Assembly: GCF_014206875.1 (NCBI RefSeq)
Contig: NZ_JACIJO010000001.1
Location: forward strand, 620,001-684,000
Direction of reading: 5' to 3'
Origin: Algoriphagus iocasae
GTDB lineage: Bacteria; Bacteroidota; Bacteroidia; Cytophagales; Cyclobacteriaceae
DNA length: 64,000 nucleotides
A program made the translations under genes and the position numbers. This document shows, one piece after another, positions 1 through 11,050 of this stretch (position 1 is the stretch's first letter; the number at the start of each line of letters is the position of its first letter). Below the pieces are notes generated by a model. It worked only from the letters and a program-made list of their open reading frames with translations, did no database searches and was not told the origin of the DNA.

Positions 1-1526
<1,526 letters not shown>

Positions 1527-1550
1527 TCGAAAAGCGTAACTAATTGATTG

Positions 1551-1582
1551 AAAAGGTGGTCTTGAAAAAGGCCACCTTTTTT
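1551..1582. terminator. Hairpin terminator between convergent genes
   Basis: A 9-bp perfect stem (AAAAGGTGG at 1551-1559 with CCACCTTTT at 1572-1580) is followed by T residues on the plus strand and by a matching T run on the minus strand. It lies between the ends of katG and the deacetylase gene, so it probably serves both. Confidence 0.75.
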
Positions 1583-2393
1583 AATTGTTCAGTTTTCCTT
1601 TGAAATCAGGAGAAATCGTTTTTCTCGCCATTTCAAAATCCACAAAATCTTCCAAGTCTCTCAAGGAGATGACCTGATAGTTATTTTGTTTTAAAAAAAT
1701 CAAATATTCCTCAAACAACTCTGGAGGGTTGTTCACCCAAGGATGTTCTAAATCAGGTACTCCATGAATAGTCAAAATCACGACTTTTCCATTTTTGGCC
1801 ATGTTTAAGGCCTCAAAGATCTCCTCTTTGTTGGTTTCATCAGTCGCCCAACTAGGCAGTAAATAAGGATGATCGTGTTCAGGATCATAAGCCCGACTTC
1901 CTCCCGCTCTTGCGAAGTGATAGCTTTTTTTCTCAAGGAAACCCAAGCTCTGGGCGTTTAAACCATATCCCGGATAGGCGAAATTTATAGGTTTAGGAAT
2001 ACCCAAAGAATCACACTTATCCTCAATGTAGCTGAGTTGAGAGTTGAATTCTTCCTTCGTCAACTTGCTGACATTGGCGTGCGTATGGGTATGATTTGCG
2101 ATCTCAAATCCCATCGTATTCAATGCTTGAATCTGCCTCCAATTCATGTACAAACTGCTGTCTTGAGAATTTGGCGGGAATTCGCAGACAAAAAAAGTGG
2201 CTCCAAAATCATATTTTTTCAACATTGGACCCACCACGGAATAGTGGCTGGCAGGGGCATCGTCAAATGTCAATACAACTAGTTTGTCTGGTATTGGCTT
2301 CTTGATTATTTGAGATTTCGAATGAAATCCAATTCCTAAAACCAAGAAGAGGACCAATGGGAACAACCTCAATTTTTGCAGTTGTTTTAACAT
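1581..2393 (-). CDS. Polysaccharide deacetylase family protein (NodB domain)
   Basis: Predicted exported deacetylase of N- or O-acetylated glycans (CE4/NodB fold). A hydrophobic N-terminus (residues about 8-24) looks like a signal peptide or anchor. Motif 1 is TFDDA (Asp44, Asp45) and the metal-binding H-x3-H is His101/His105 in NHTHTHAN. Later blocks are FAYPGYG and LTIHGVPD. At 270 aa it is one NodB domain with little else. It starts 10 bp after the GntP permease gene on the same strand, so the two are probably cotranscribed. The substrate cannot be told from sequence. Confidence 0.85.
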   Translation of the reverse strand: MLKQLQKLRLFPLVLFLVLGIGFHSKSQIIKKPIPDKLVVLTFDDAPASHYSVVGPMLKKYDFGATFFVCEFPPNSQDSSLYMNWRQIQALNTMGFEIANHTHTHANVSKLTKEEFNSQLSYIEDKCDSLGIPKPINFAYPGYGLNAQSLGFLEKKSYHFARAGGSRAYDPEHDHPYLLPSWATDETNKEEIFEALNMAKNGKVVILTIHGVPDLEHPWVNNPPELFEEYLIFLKQNNYQVISLRDLEDFVDFEMARKTISPDFKGKLNN

Positions 2394-2403
2394 AGATAAG
2401 ACT

Positions 2404-3735
2404 TTAGCCTACAAATAAGGATATCAGATAAATCATCGAAATCGCTGTGATCGACATGATAAAGGTTCCAAAGCTATGGGACTTATTTCCTTGCTTGATC
2501 GAAAGTCCCGAAAGCTGGGTCACAGCCCAGAAGAAGCTATCATTTGCATGGGAAATGGCCATAGCACCTGCACCCGTAGCCAGCACAGCAAATACTCTCA
2601 TCGTATCTGAGTCCAATCCTAAACTTCCCAGCAATGGAGCGATGATCGAAGCAGTCGTGATCATTGCTACTGTGGAGGACCCTTGAGCAGTTTTCAGAGA
2701 GAAAGCGATCAAAAATGGAAGGAAAATTCCCCAGCTCGCTCCACTCATACTTGAACTAACCAGATCTCCTATTCCTGAGTTTTGCAGCATTTTGCCGAAC
2801 ACACCTCCTGCACCTGTGATTAAAATTACCGGAGCAGCAATCAGCATAGCTTCCCCGATCCAGCCTGTGGAGCTTAATAATTTCTTGTCGAATTTCGGAG
2901 GCAAAGCAAAGGAAAGAAATGCGCCGATTAATAAAGCAATCACAGGACTTCCTAAGAATAAAATCAGCTGTGTAAAGGTATTGTCTCCAAATGGTTGCGT
3001 AGGATATTTAGCAATGGAAGCGAGGACTATTAATACCAATGGAAGAATAATCGGAAGGAATGATTTAAATGGACTTGGAGCGATCTTTTCTTCTTTTTCA
3101 GGATTGGTGGTCGCAAACTTTGGCTCCAAAGGGATTTTAGAAACCACCTTATTGACGAAAATATAACTCGGAATCAATGTGGTGAGGCTGACTATCAAAC
3201 CCCAGAAAATCACCATTCCTAAGTCTGCTTCATAGATCCCAGCGGTGGCAATAGGCCCTGGAGTTGGCGGGACGAGAGAGTGAGAAGCTGTAGCTCCTAA
3301 TGCCAAAGCTATCGTAGTAGCTGCGAAGGGTACTTTCCCTTTAAGAGAAAGCGATTTACTGATCGGATTCATCATGATAAATGTACTGTCCCCAAAAACA
3401 GGAATGGACAGAATATAGCCACTGAACATCATCGCAGAAGTCACTCTTTTTTCTCCGATCCAGGATAAAATCTTTTGGGCAATTACTAGAGCTCCTCCGG
3501 TTTTTTCTAAGAAAGTCCCAATCATCACACCCAACAGAATCAAGAGTCCGATGCTTCCTAAAACACCTCCAAAACCATCTGATATGGATTTGAGAATAAG
3601 TTCTGTTGACATGCCTGAAAGCAAACCGTAAAAAATTGCTCCGACAAAAAGGGCTAGAAATGGATGGATGTCAAACTTGACGATGGCGATCATAATAAAC
3701 GCAAGCGCCACCAGAATAATCAGGAGGGTAATCAT
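2404..3735 (-). CDS. GntP-family permease (gluconate-type H+ symporter)
   Basis: Inner-membrane secondary transporter of the GntP family, whose known members take up gluconate and related sugar acids with protons. The 443-aa length is normal. The protein is almost entirely hydrophobic helices and carries family-like segments such as SIPVFGDSTFIMMNPI and SHSLVPPTPGPIATAG. It is the first gene of a two-gene minus-strand unit with the deacetylase. The divergent GH20-like gene begins about 250 bp away. The actual substrate is inferred only from the family. Confidence 0.92.
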   Translation of the reverse strand: MITLLIILVALAFIMIAIVKFDIHPFLALFVGAIFYGLLSGMSTELILKSISDGFGGVLGSIGLLILLGVMIGTFLEKTGGALVIAQKILSWIGEKRVTSAMMFSGYILSIPVFGDSTFIMMNPISKSLSLKGKVPFAATTIALALGATASHSLVPPTPGPIATAGIYEADLGMVIFWGLIVSLTTLIPSYIFVNKVVSKIPLEPKFATTNPEKEEKIAPSPFKSFLPIILPLVLIVLASIAKYPTQPFGDNTFTQLILFLGSPVIALLIGAFLSFALPPKFDKKLLSSTGWIGEAMLIAAPVILITGAGGVFGKMLQNSGIGDLVSSSMSGASWGIFLPFLIAFSLKTAQGSSTVAMITTASIIAPLLGSLGLDSDTMRVFAVLATGAGAMAISHANDSFFWAVTQLSGLSIKQGNKSHSFGTFIMSITAISMIYLISLFVG

Positions 3736-3982
3736 GAATTTACTTAGTTTATTTTGGGTTGGAGGTAAATATCACCTTAGGTTCAACCTAAAAATTAAAG
3801 AAAAATGCTCAATAAAAAAGGCCGTACATGGATTTAGTTCTGTATCTCTTTGATTTACCTATTGTTATTGGCTAAATGCCCTAATTTTTCTCCACTTTCA
3901 ATCAGGAAAAGCCTTGAAGGACAATTTTTTTATCTATTTTCAACTCCAAGTTATAATAGAAATAAACCTAAATATGTCCTTT

Positions 3983-6019
3983 ATGAAAAGAGTTTCTTTT
4001 CTCCTTTCCATGCTATTTTTAATCACTTTTTTTGGTTGTCAGCCTCAATTGAAAACAGAAGCTGAATTTAGATTGCTTCCCCTTCCTAGTGAATTCTCCA
4101 TTAATGGTAGTTCTGGTATTGATCCAAGCTCTGTCAGGTCGGTTTTGGAAAACGCAAAAGCTGAATTTACTTCTGGTGGAAGGTTGGAAAGCTTTAAAAC
4201 TCCGGAGATTTTATTTGAACTGAATCCTGATCTAAAAATTAAACATGAGGGATATCTATTTTCTATCGATGCCAATGAAATTAAAATAGAATCCAACTCC
4301 GAGTCTGGTCTATGGTATGGCTTAATGACTTTGGATCAGCTAGTGCAAGATGCCGAGGATCAAGAAGCTTATTTACCTCAAGTGGAAATTAAAGACGAGC
4401 CGGCATTGGCTTACCGTGCCGTTCATTTGGATGTAAAGCATCATTTGGAGAAAAAGGAATATTACTATGAGTTAATGGACCGCTTGGCTGCTTTAAAAAT
4501 CAATGGGATCATTATAGAAATCGAAGATAAACTTGGTTTTGAACTGCAACCAGCGGTGGCTTCTTCTGATGCTTTTTCGATTGCTGATTGGAAGGCGATT
4601 TCTGATTATGCTATGGCCAGAAATATCCGTATTTCTCCCTTGGTACAAGGATTGGGACATGCTTCCTTTATTTTGAAACATCCAGAATATGAAGAATTGA
4701 GAGATGACCCGGAAAGCGACTGGGCATTTAATCCTTTGAATGAAAAAACGTACGAAGTTCAATTTGATCTATATACCGATGCATTAAAGGCCTTTACCCA
4801 TGCAAATTACTTGCATGTCGGAGGTGATGAGGTACATACTACAGGAAGAAATAGTGGTAAATCTCCATTGGAACTCCAACTTATCTGGCTAAACCGGGTA
4901 AGCAAGTATGCAGAAGATAAAGGTTTGACTCCGATTTTTTGGGATGATATGCCGCTCCAAAATGCTTCCGTTTATAGATCTATTTATGATCCGAAATTGA
5001 GCGAAGCACAAGTGGATAGCATTTGGGCAAAAAATGAAGTGAAGTTGAATGAGTTTGTGGACATGTTTCCTAAAAACTGCATTTACATGAGATGGAACTA
5101 TAGCATGCCAGAATCTCCCGGTAATAAGAAAGCGATGAAATGGTTTGCAGAAAATGGTTTTCAAGTAATGGGAGCGACTGCAGGCCAAACCCGTTGGAAT
5201 TTGATGCCGCTGGAAAATAGCAATACTGCCAACATTCGGGATTTTGCTTTGATTTCCATCAACAATAACGCAGATGGACTCTTGTTGACTTTGTGGGATG
5301 ATGATTCCCCTCTTTTTGAATTGTACCAAAGAGGTATTTCAACTTTTGCCGAATACACCTGGTCAGGGGAAAAAAGGTCGGATGAGGAGATTCACACTGC
5401 TTTTCGTCAGCGTTTATTCGGGCCTGAGCTGGCATCGGATGAATTCGCTTTTGTAGAGAAGTTGGAAGGTCCGGTGGCTTTCTGGAAAAACGCGCTTTTG
5501 GATGGAAGAGATAGAAATAGACTTAGAAATCTGGATGATCCCGAAAATCAAGCCTTGATAGAATTGCCAAATCTTGATTCTGCGGGTGTCTGGACTGAAA
5601 AGTATCAGGAGCGAGTAAAAAAGGCAGAGGAAAACATGGAGGTTGTGAAGGAAATTTTAGCAAAAATTGAAGCTTCCAAAAAACTTGCAAAAAGGAATGT
5701 CTACAACCTGGAAGCTTATGAGCAAGTGGCCAAAGCGGTGCAATTCAGCAACGAGGCACTCATTACTTTAGCGAAACTAGATCATCCGAGTGGAGAGGAG
5801 AGAAATGTTGCAAAAGCCGAACTGGCTGGAATGGCAGCAAAGTGGAATTCCATTGAAAAGGATGTTGAAAAAGTATATGGCAAAACCAGAATTCTGGATA
5901 AGCCTGAAGACTATATTTTAGACCAAGATCACCATGTGCATTTAGCAAATCAGGCTAAGAAGTTTGCTGATTGGCAGTTTTATGTGGAGCATTTATTTAT
6001 TGAAAAGATAAAAGAATAG
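3983..6019 (+). CDS. GH20-like beta-N-acetylhexosaminidase, lipoprotein
   Basis: Predicted cell-envelope glycosidase acting on terminal N-acetylhexosamine. The start chosen is ATG 3983 (ATG 3974 is possible) because it gives a lipoprotein signal ending in TFFGC; the frame upstream is open but unlike a protein. A small N-terminal domain is followed by a TIM barrel with HVGGDEV, the Asp-Glu pair expected in GH20, at about residues 282-283. A helical C-terminal region (about residues 490-670) follows. It is divergent from a GntP permease and a deacetylase, which would fit amino-sugar or glycan use. The family call rests mainly on the Asp-Glu block. Confidence 0.8.
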   Translation: MKRVSFLLSMLFLITFFGCQPQLKTEAEFRLLPLPSEFSINGSSGIDPSSVRSVLENAKAEFTSGGRLESFKTPEILFELNPDLKIKHEGYLFSIDANEIKIESNSESGLWYGLMTLDQLVQDAEDQEAYLPQVEIKDEPALAYRAVHLDVKHHLEKKEYYYELMDRLAALKINGIIIEIEDKLGFELQPAVASSDAFSIADWKAISDYAMARNIRISPLVQGLGHASFILKHPEYEELRDDPESDWAFNPLNEKTYEVQFDLYTDALKAFTHANYLHVGGDEVHTTGRNSGKSPLELQLIWLNRVSKYAEDKGLTPIFWDDMPLQNASVYRSIYDPKLSEAQVDSIWAKNEVKLNEFVDMFPKNCIYMRWNYSMPESPGNKKAMKWFAENGFQVMGATAGQTRWNLMPLENSNTANIRDFALISINNNADGLLLTLWDDDSPLFELYQRGISTFAEYTWSGEKRSDEEIHTAFRQRLFGPELASDEFAFVEKLEGPVAFWKNALLDGRDRNRLRNLDDPENQALIELPNLDSAGVWTEKYQERVKKAEENMEVVKEILAKIEASKKLAKRNVYNLEAYEQVAKAVQFSNEALITLAKLDHPSGEERNVAKAELAGMAAKWNSIEKDVEKVYGKTRILDKPEDYILDQDHHVHLANQAKKFADWQFYVEHLFIEKIKE

Positions 6020-6085
6020 TTTTTGGTGAGTTTTAATTGAGAGGTATCTTCGTTGATTGTTAATCAAGTTTTTAGAGTATAAAAT

Positions 6086-6961
6086 ATGGCTTCAGGAATA
6101 TTTGCATTATTAGATGACATTGCCACATTGATGGATGATGTGGCGGTTATGAGTAAAGTTGCTGCTAAGAAAACCGCAGGAATTTTAGGAGATGATTTGG
6201 CAGTGAATGCAGAAAAAGCCTCTGGTTTCGTTTCCGATCGGGAGTTACCAGTCCTTTGGGCAATTACCAAAGGATCCCTGCTTAATAAGATTATTATTTT
6301 ACCATTTGCCTTCTTGTTAAGTGCCTTTGTTCCTGTCGCGGTGACAATTATTTTGTTGATTGGGGGTGTTTACCTGGCTTTTGAGGGAGCAGAGAAAATC
6401 TACGAGTACTTAGTTCCCCATAAGCATGAAAACAAAGTGGAGTTGATCGAAAATCTCTCGGAGGAAGAAATTTTAAAGAGAGAAAAGGAAAAGATAAAAT
6501 CTGCGATTGTCACGGATTTCATTCTTTCTGTGGAGATCGTAATTATAGCCCTTGGAACTGTTGTAGATTCACCTATTACCACTCAAATTTTTGTTGTCAG
6601 CATTATCGCTTTATTGGCAACTGTGGGTGTTTATGGCATTGTCGCTTTGATTGTGAGAATGGATGAATTTGGATACAAATTGATTTCACTAAATGAAGAG
6701 GATGATAGCTTTTCAGATAAAGTAGGGAGAATATTAGTGAATGCCTTGCCAAAGATTATCAAAGGAATGGGAGTGATTGGTACTATCGCGTTAATCTTGG
6801 TTTCAGGAGGGATTTTCGCCCACAACGTGGAGTTTTTTCATCATTTTCTGGAATCATGGCCTTCCCTTCTGAAAGAAATCCTGTTGGGTTTGGTGATTGG
6901 TTTTGCAGCTTTCGGGATATTTGAACTCTTCCATAAGCTATTCTCTAAAAAAGCACATTAA
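6086..6961 (+). CDS. DUF808 family inner-membrane protein (YedI-like)
   Basis: The N-terminus (MASGIFALLDDIATLMDDVA) and the GILGDDLAVNAEKASGF segment match the DUF808/YedI family, and the 291-aa length is normal. Several membrane segments are visible, for example residues 72-100, 146-190 and 223-285. The family has no established biochemical role. It is separated from the GH20-like gene by 66 bp and could be cotranscribed, though nothing links the functions. The next gene converges on it. Confidence 0.9.
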   Translation: MASGIFALLDDIATLMDDVAVMSKVAAKKTAGILGDDLAVNAEKASGFVSDRELPVLWAITKGSLLNKIIILPFAFLLSAFVPVAVTIILLIGGVYLAFEGAEKIYEYLVPHKHENKVELIENLSEEEILKREKEKIKSAIVTDFILSVEIVIIALGTVVDSPITTQIFVVSIIALLATVGVYGIVALIVRMDEFGYKLISLNEEDDSFSDKVGRILVNALPKIIKGMGVIGTIALILVSGGIFAHNVEFFHHFLESWPSLLKEILLGLVIGFAAFGIFELFHKLFSKKAH

Positions 6962-6984
6962 AAATACTTGTCCTTCAAAATCAG

Positions 6985-8529
6985 CTATTTTTTAGTTTTT
7001 TCTAATCGTTTTAAAACTGATGCTGCACTCTCATTTTGAGGGTTAAGTTCTAGAGACTTTTGATAATTAATTTTCGCCTTTTCTATATCTCCATGGAATA
7101 AATAAGCCTCACCAAGGCTATCAAATAAATTAGCAGAATTGGGATATAGTCTCGTTGCAAATTCAAAAATCCTAATGCTTTTTTCGGTTGTCTCTTTGTT
7201 ATAAAGCAATTGTAAACCTAACGTATTCAAATTCCCCTCGGGGAATTCTAAATTTGGATAAACTACTTTGAGAGAATCATAATTTTCATTCAAAGTGGCA
7301 TATCCATTTTTATTGTTTAAATCATTAAAATCAGAAAAGTCAAAACTTCTATTTTCAATAGGTTGGTTTTTCTTGATTGTCAAAAAACCATCTTTGATGC
7401 CATTATTTTCTGGAGAGACTTTCATGAAATCAAGTGCTTTTTCATTTCCAAGCAAATAGGCATTTAGGAAGTTTAAAGTATAGGATGTGACGATCTTGTA
7501 AGACTCCGCAATCATAGAATCTGCATGATCTTGCCGGGGATCTCTGGTTCCAAATAAAATCCCCATAGTGCTAAAATAGGGGTGGGTCAAATGTAGAAAT
7601 TTGAGTTGAAAGGCATCATTCTGCTCCAATTCGTCAAAAAATGTAAATTCTGAATTTAAGGAAGCCTCAATATTATCTGCCTCAAGAACCTCCTTTGGTA
7701 TGTCTTTTTGTGCCATGTGAATGAAAGGGACATTGACATTTTCAATGTTAAAGAATGGTGAAGCCTGTAGTGTTTGATATGCGTATTTGACAGTTCCATC
7801 AAGGCTAATCAAAGCTTTTATCCTGCTATCTCTCATTTGTGAAAGTACATTGGACATACCTCCAAAACTAAATCCCATTGATGCAATTTTATCGGGATCA
7901 ACACCTGGCATTTGTGTCGCTTTTTCAATTAAAAATTGGATGTCTCTAGCCTGAGTTTCTAAATCCTTAACTGTTCCACCTTCTAAAAATCGAGAATCCG
8001 CACCTCTACTTGGACTTGAGATCACGATATATCCATGACTTGCGAGAAATTCGCAAAGTATAAAATTTTCGATTGAAGATGCTTGGTAACTTGGTGAATA
8101 AATAACAGTGGGGAAATTTCCATCAAGCTGTTTCAAATCAAAATATGCATTGCTTTTTTCCTGGAGTTGCTCTTCGTTTTGAGGAGTATTTTGGATTTCT
8201 TGGAACCAGTTCAATAAGTGGTAATCTGGTAAATATTCCCATTCCTGTTCTTCAGCAAGGATTTTCACATAGTCTTTGACAGTAAGCGGAGTTATTTCTT
8301 TTACTTCTTGATTTGATGGATACCAAATGCTTATTGGGATTGGGCGAGGAGTCTTTTTATTTGAATAATCAAAAATACGGCTGTATACCCTAGAACTGTC
8401 AAAAGAAGGATAATGGGAAAATCCAACAGTATAAGGACCGTATGAAATATCAATCTCTTCAAGTTTATTTTGCGCAAAAAGTGAATTGAGAAGAATTAAA
8501 AAGAGAATGGTCCCCGCTAGCTTTTTCAT
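6985..8529 (-). CDS. Exported alpha/beta hydrolase with C-terminal TPR
   Basis: A signal peptide (MKKLAGTILFLILLNSLFAQ) precedes an alpha/beta-hydrolase domain resembling the dienelactone-hydrolase/platelet-activating-factor acetylhydrolase group. The nucleophile elbow is GFSFGG (Ser221), with a likely Asp in SLDGTVKYA and His in THPYFSTMG. The last about 80 residues form tetratricopeptide-like helices (NLFDSLGEAYLFHGDIEKA). Substrate unknown; an ester or amide hydrolase of the periplasm or outside is the safest call. It is convergent with DUF808 and separated by about 110 bp from the thioesterase operon upstream. Confidence 0.75.
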   Translation of the reverse strand: MKKLAGTILFLILLNSLFAQNKLEEIDISYGPYTVGFSHYPSFDSSRVYSRIFDYSNKKTPRPIPISIWYPSNQEVKEITPLTVKDYVKILAEEQEWEYLPDYHLLNWFQEIQNTPQNEEQLQEKSNAYFDLKQLDGNFPTVIYSPSYQASSIENFILCEFLASHGYIVISSPSRGADSRFLEGGTVKDLETQARDIQFLIEKATQMPGVDPDKIASMGFSFGGMSNVLSQMRDSRIKALISLDGTVKYAYQTLQASPFFNIENVNVPFIHMAQKDIPKEVLEADNIEASLNSEFTFFDELEQNDAFQLKFLHLTHPYFSTMGILFGTRDPRQDHADSMIAESYKIVTSYTLNFLNAYLLGNEKALDFMKVSPENNGIKDGFLTIKKNQPIENRSFDFSDFNDLNNKNGYATLNENYDSLKVVYPNLEFPEGNLNTLGLQLLYNKETTEKSIRIFEFATRLYPNSANLFDSLGEAYLFHGDIEKAKINYQKSLELNPQNESAASVLKRLEKTKK

Positions 8530-8640
8530 AAAAATATCTGTCAGTCACTTACAAGATGCAATACAGGCTTCATTAGTTGCATGAGGGCTATAGGAATTTG
8601 TTTCCTTTAAACTCAATAAATTCTGAAATGAAGACTTCTG

Positions 8641-9117
8641 CTATTCATTAAAGAATGGCTTCATTTCATTGTGGATATTTTCTCTCAAAGTTTTGAGTCG
8701 CATGGCATATTCCTCCAACTTCTTTTCCTGATCAGATTGAGGAATCCAAGGCTTTACTTTCTTAGGGTTTCCATGTTCATCCACTGCAACAAAAATGATG
8801 ATACAATGCGTTTTTTTCTCAAACTCATGCTCTGAAAAATCTCTGGAATACACTTCTACCATGATATGAATACTGGAGTTTCCGGTATAAATCACAGCTG
8901 CATCTATTTTAATTACCTCACCGATATTGATGGGTTTATAAAATCTGATACCACCCACATATACAGTGACACAATAACTTTCAGCCCATGTTCTGGCACA
9001 AGTATAAGCTGCCTGATCTATCCACTTCATCACCACGCCTCCATGGACTTTCCCACCGAAATTGACATCTGAAGGTTCACTGATAAACTGAAAAGAGGTT
9101 TTATGAAGATTTTCCAT
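8641..9117 (-). CDS. Acyl-CoA thioesterase, hotdog fold
   Basis: A single hotdog domain of the cytosolic acyl-CoA thioester hydrolase (YciA/BACH) type, predicted to cleave acyl-CoA to free acid and CoA. The segment NFGGKVHGGVVMKWIDQAAY is the conserved helix region, with the active-site-type Asp in WIDQAA. The start codon overlaps the stop of the upstream membrane-protein gene by one base (TAATG), which suggests translational coupling. It is the last gene of the minus-strand run 8641-11506. Confidence 0.88.
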   Translation of the reverse strand: MENLHKTSFQFISEPSDVNFGGKVHGGVVMKWIDQAAYTCARTWAESYCVTVYVGGIRFYKPINIGEVIKIDAAVIYTGNSSIHIMVEVYSRDFSEHEFEKKTHCIIIFVAVDEHGNPKKVKPWIPQSDQEKKLEEYAMRLKTLRENIHNEMKPFFNE

Positions 9118-9503
9118 TAGGACTTTTGTAAAGGGTGTGTGAATACAATTAATGAAAAAATCACAGCAAATACAGCATAAATAGCAGCTAAAATCAAAAG
9201 TGGGATTTTGTCAAAATGCTGTGGAAGGTATTTTAACAGGGCCAAAGCTCCAATGATAAAATGTGAAAAATTCCCAATTGCAATCGGACGATTGTAGATT
9301 CCTCCAATGGTGCTTCCTTTTACCATCCAATTGACCATAGCAAAGCCAAAGTAAAGGGCGCCTGTGAGTTGGAGGAAAATACTAGACTCGGAAGGGAAGC
9401 CAAAATAGTTTGCTAATTCTTGAGGGAAAAAGGAGAGGGAGATTCCTAAGATTGCCAGAAAAATTGAAGATAAAGTAAAAACGATTTTAGTGTTGATTTT
9501 CAT
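9117..9503 (-). CDS. Small four-helix membrane protein, function unknown
   Basis: A 128-aa protein with four predicted transmembrane helices (about residues 7-26, 41-61, 74-92 and 100-122). I recognise no family with confidence. It overlaps the thioesterase start by one base and follows the TMEM175-type gene by about 20 bp, so it belongs to that transcription unit. Confidence 0.7.
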   Translation of the reverse strand: MKINTKIVFTLSSIFLAILGISLSFFPQELANYFGFPSESSIFLQLTGALYFGFAMVNWMVKGSTIGGIYNRPIAIGNFSHFIIGALALLKYLPQHFDKIPLLILAAIYAVFAVIFSLIVFTHPLQKS

Positions 9504-9523
9504 TAATAAAGGAAGATTTTCTC

Positions 9524-10111
9524 TTAGGAATTTTCAGTTTCTTTCAAGGTGTTTTCTATTCTTTTATCAGGGATTAACCACATCAGGGCAACCAGAATAT
9601 AAAAGGTAGCGGCGATCCAACTGTGGATCCAACTGGAAGCAATTCCCAGAATGTATAAAATAGGGGATAGTTTACCTTTCAGATCATTTCCTACAGCTCT
9701 TGCCAATACTCCATCTTTTCCATGTGCTTGAATGATAATTCGTTGCAAAATAAAATAGGCTATCGCTGACATCAGAAGAACCACTCCGTAAAGTGCCATG
9801 GTGATATTGGCAAAGTTATTTTCACCCATCCAACCAGTGACGAACGGCACCAGTGAAAGCCAGAATAGTAGGTGCAAGTTTGCCCAAAGAATCGATCCGG
9901 AAACCTTTTTGACAGTATGCATCATGTGATGATGATTGTTCCAATAAATCCCCAAATAAATAAAGCTCAAAATGTAGCTGAGCACCACAGGAATCAAAGG
10001 CTTTAAATCCGCCAATTCATGGCCGTGAGGAACCTTGATCTCTAGCACCATGATTGTGATGACAATGGCCAAAACCCCATCGCTAAAAGCTTCTAACCTT
10101 CCTTTTTGCAT
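9524..10111 (-). CDS. TMEM175/DUF1211-type potassium channel
   Basis: The N-terminal motif RLEAFSDGVLAIVITIMVLE contains the R-x3-FSD hallmark of the TMEM175 family. Prokaryotic members of this family form tetrameric potassium-permeable channels with six helices per subunit. The 195-aa length and the helices after residue 40, including the NNHHHMMH stretch, fit. It begins three bases before the end of the SGNH hydrolase gene on the same strand, so the two are cotranscribed without obvious functional connection. Confidence 0.88.
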   Translation of the reverse strand: MQKGRLEAFSDGVLAIVITIMVLEIKVPHGHELADLKPLIPVVLSYILSFIYLGIYWNNHHHMMHTVKKVSGSILWANLHLLFWLSLVPFVTGWMGENNFANITMALYGVVLLMSAIAYFILQRIIIQAHGKDGVLARAVGNDLKGKLSPILYILGIASSWIHSWIAATFYILVALMWLIPDKRIENTLKETENS

Positions 10112-10114
10112 CTG

Positions 10115-11047
10115 TCAGTTCAATAATTGTTGAATTTTTTGCTCTAATTTTTCTACTTGTTCCATTGCTTCATTAAGAGGCAATCCTTTAGCTAATCCCG
10201 GTCTTTGGTGTCCTGTGGATTTCAACCAAGCATCTCTTAGAATTGCCTGTTTTTGGGTGATAAGCATCAATAATTCAGGAGCATTCTCTTCGGTTGCGAT
10301 TGCTTCTTGAAATGAATCAAATTCCCCTACATTTTCACCTAAATATTCAAGAATGGGTTTTGCCATCAGCCAATGACCTGTTTCTCCGGGATGGATGCCA
10401 TCTTTTGCCAAAAAGTAGGTAGGGTCTGTTTTACGCTGATCTTCCAAAAACTTCCGCATAGGCCAATGCAAATCAATCACTTTCCAATAATCCGTATATC
10501 GTTTGCTGATCAGCCAATCGGAATAAATATCCAAAACATTGGCATAGGCTTCACCTTTGATCGGGTCAAAAACCGGAGGAGTGACAAATATTGCGGCTGC
10601 GGCAATTGAATCTATCTTTTGGTTTAGCCACTCAATTCCCGATTTATAGGAAGCAAAGCGATCGTCATTCAGAGGAAGATAAATCCCATCATTCATTCCA
10701 TAATTGGCAAACACAAAATCTGGCTGGATTTGCTCAAAAATTCGGTCTAATCTCTCATGTAAATCTGGCCTTGGGAATGCTCCACCAGCATGGCCTTCTT
10801 CAGAAAGTCCCGAAACTGTCTCACTCGGCAAACCTAGATTCAGCCATTCAATGGACGAATTCGGGTGTTTGATACGGTAGTAAGTTTCTACAAAAGCGAT
10901 GTACTGACCAGCATACGTGATGCTATTTCCTAGGAATAGGATCTGTTTGGTATCGGTTGGATTGTTAAAGTTTTCTTGCCCAAAAGAAGGTTGGAAAAAG
11001 AAAAGGCAAGCGATTAAAATCGGGAAAACAGTTTTTTTAAGGCTCAT
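10115..11047 (-). CDS. Exported SGNH/GDSL-type hydrolase
   Basis: A signal peptide (to about residue 23, ending FGQ) is followed by the SGNH fold: block I is FLGNSITYAG with the catalytic Ser, block III is NYGMNDG, and block V is DGIHPGETGH with the Asp/His pair. Such enzymes are esterases or deacetylases acting on carbohydrate or lipid esters. The 310 aa include a helical tail after the catalytic domain. It is separated by only three bases from the genes on either side. Confidence 0.87.
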   Translation of the reverse strand: MSLKKTVFPILIACLFFFQPSFGQENFNNPTDTKQILFLGNSITYAGQYIAFVETYYRIKHPNSSIEWLNLGLPSETVSGLSEEGHAGGAFPRPDLHERLDRIFEQIQPDFVFANYGMNDGIYLPLNDDRFASYKSGIEWLNQKIDSIAAAAIFVTPPVFDPIKGEAYANVLDIYSDWLISKRYTDYWKVIDLHWPMRKFLEDQRKTDPTYFLAKDGIHPGETGHWLMAKPILEYLGENVGEFDSFQEAIATEENAPELLMLITQKQAILRDAWLKSTGHQRPGLAKGLPLNEAMEQVEKLEQKIQQLLN

Positions 11048-11050
11048 AAT

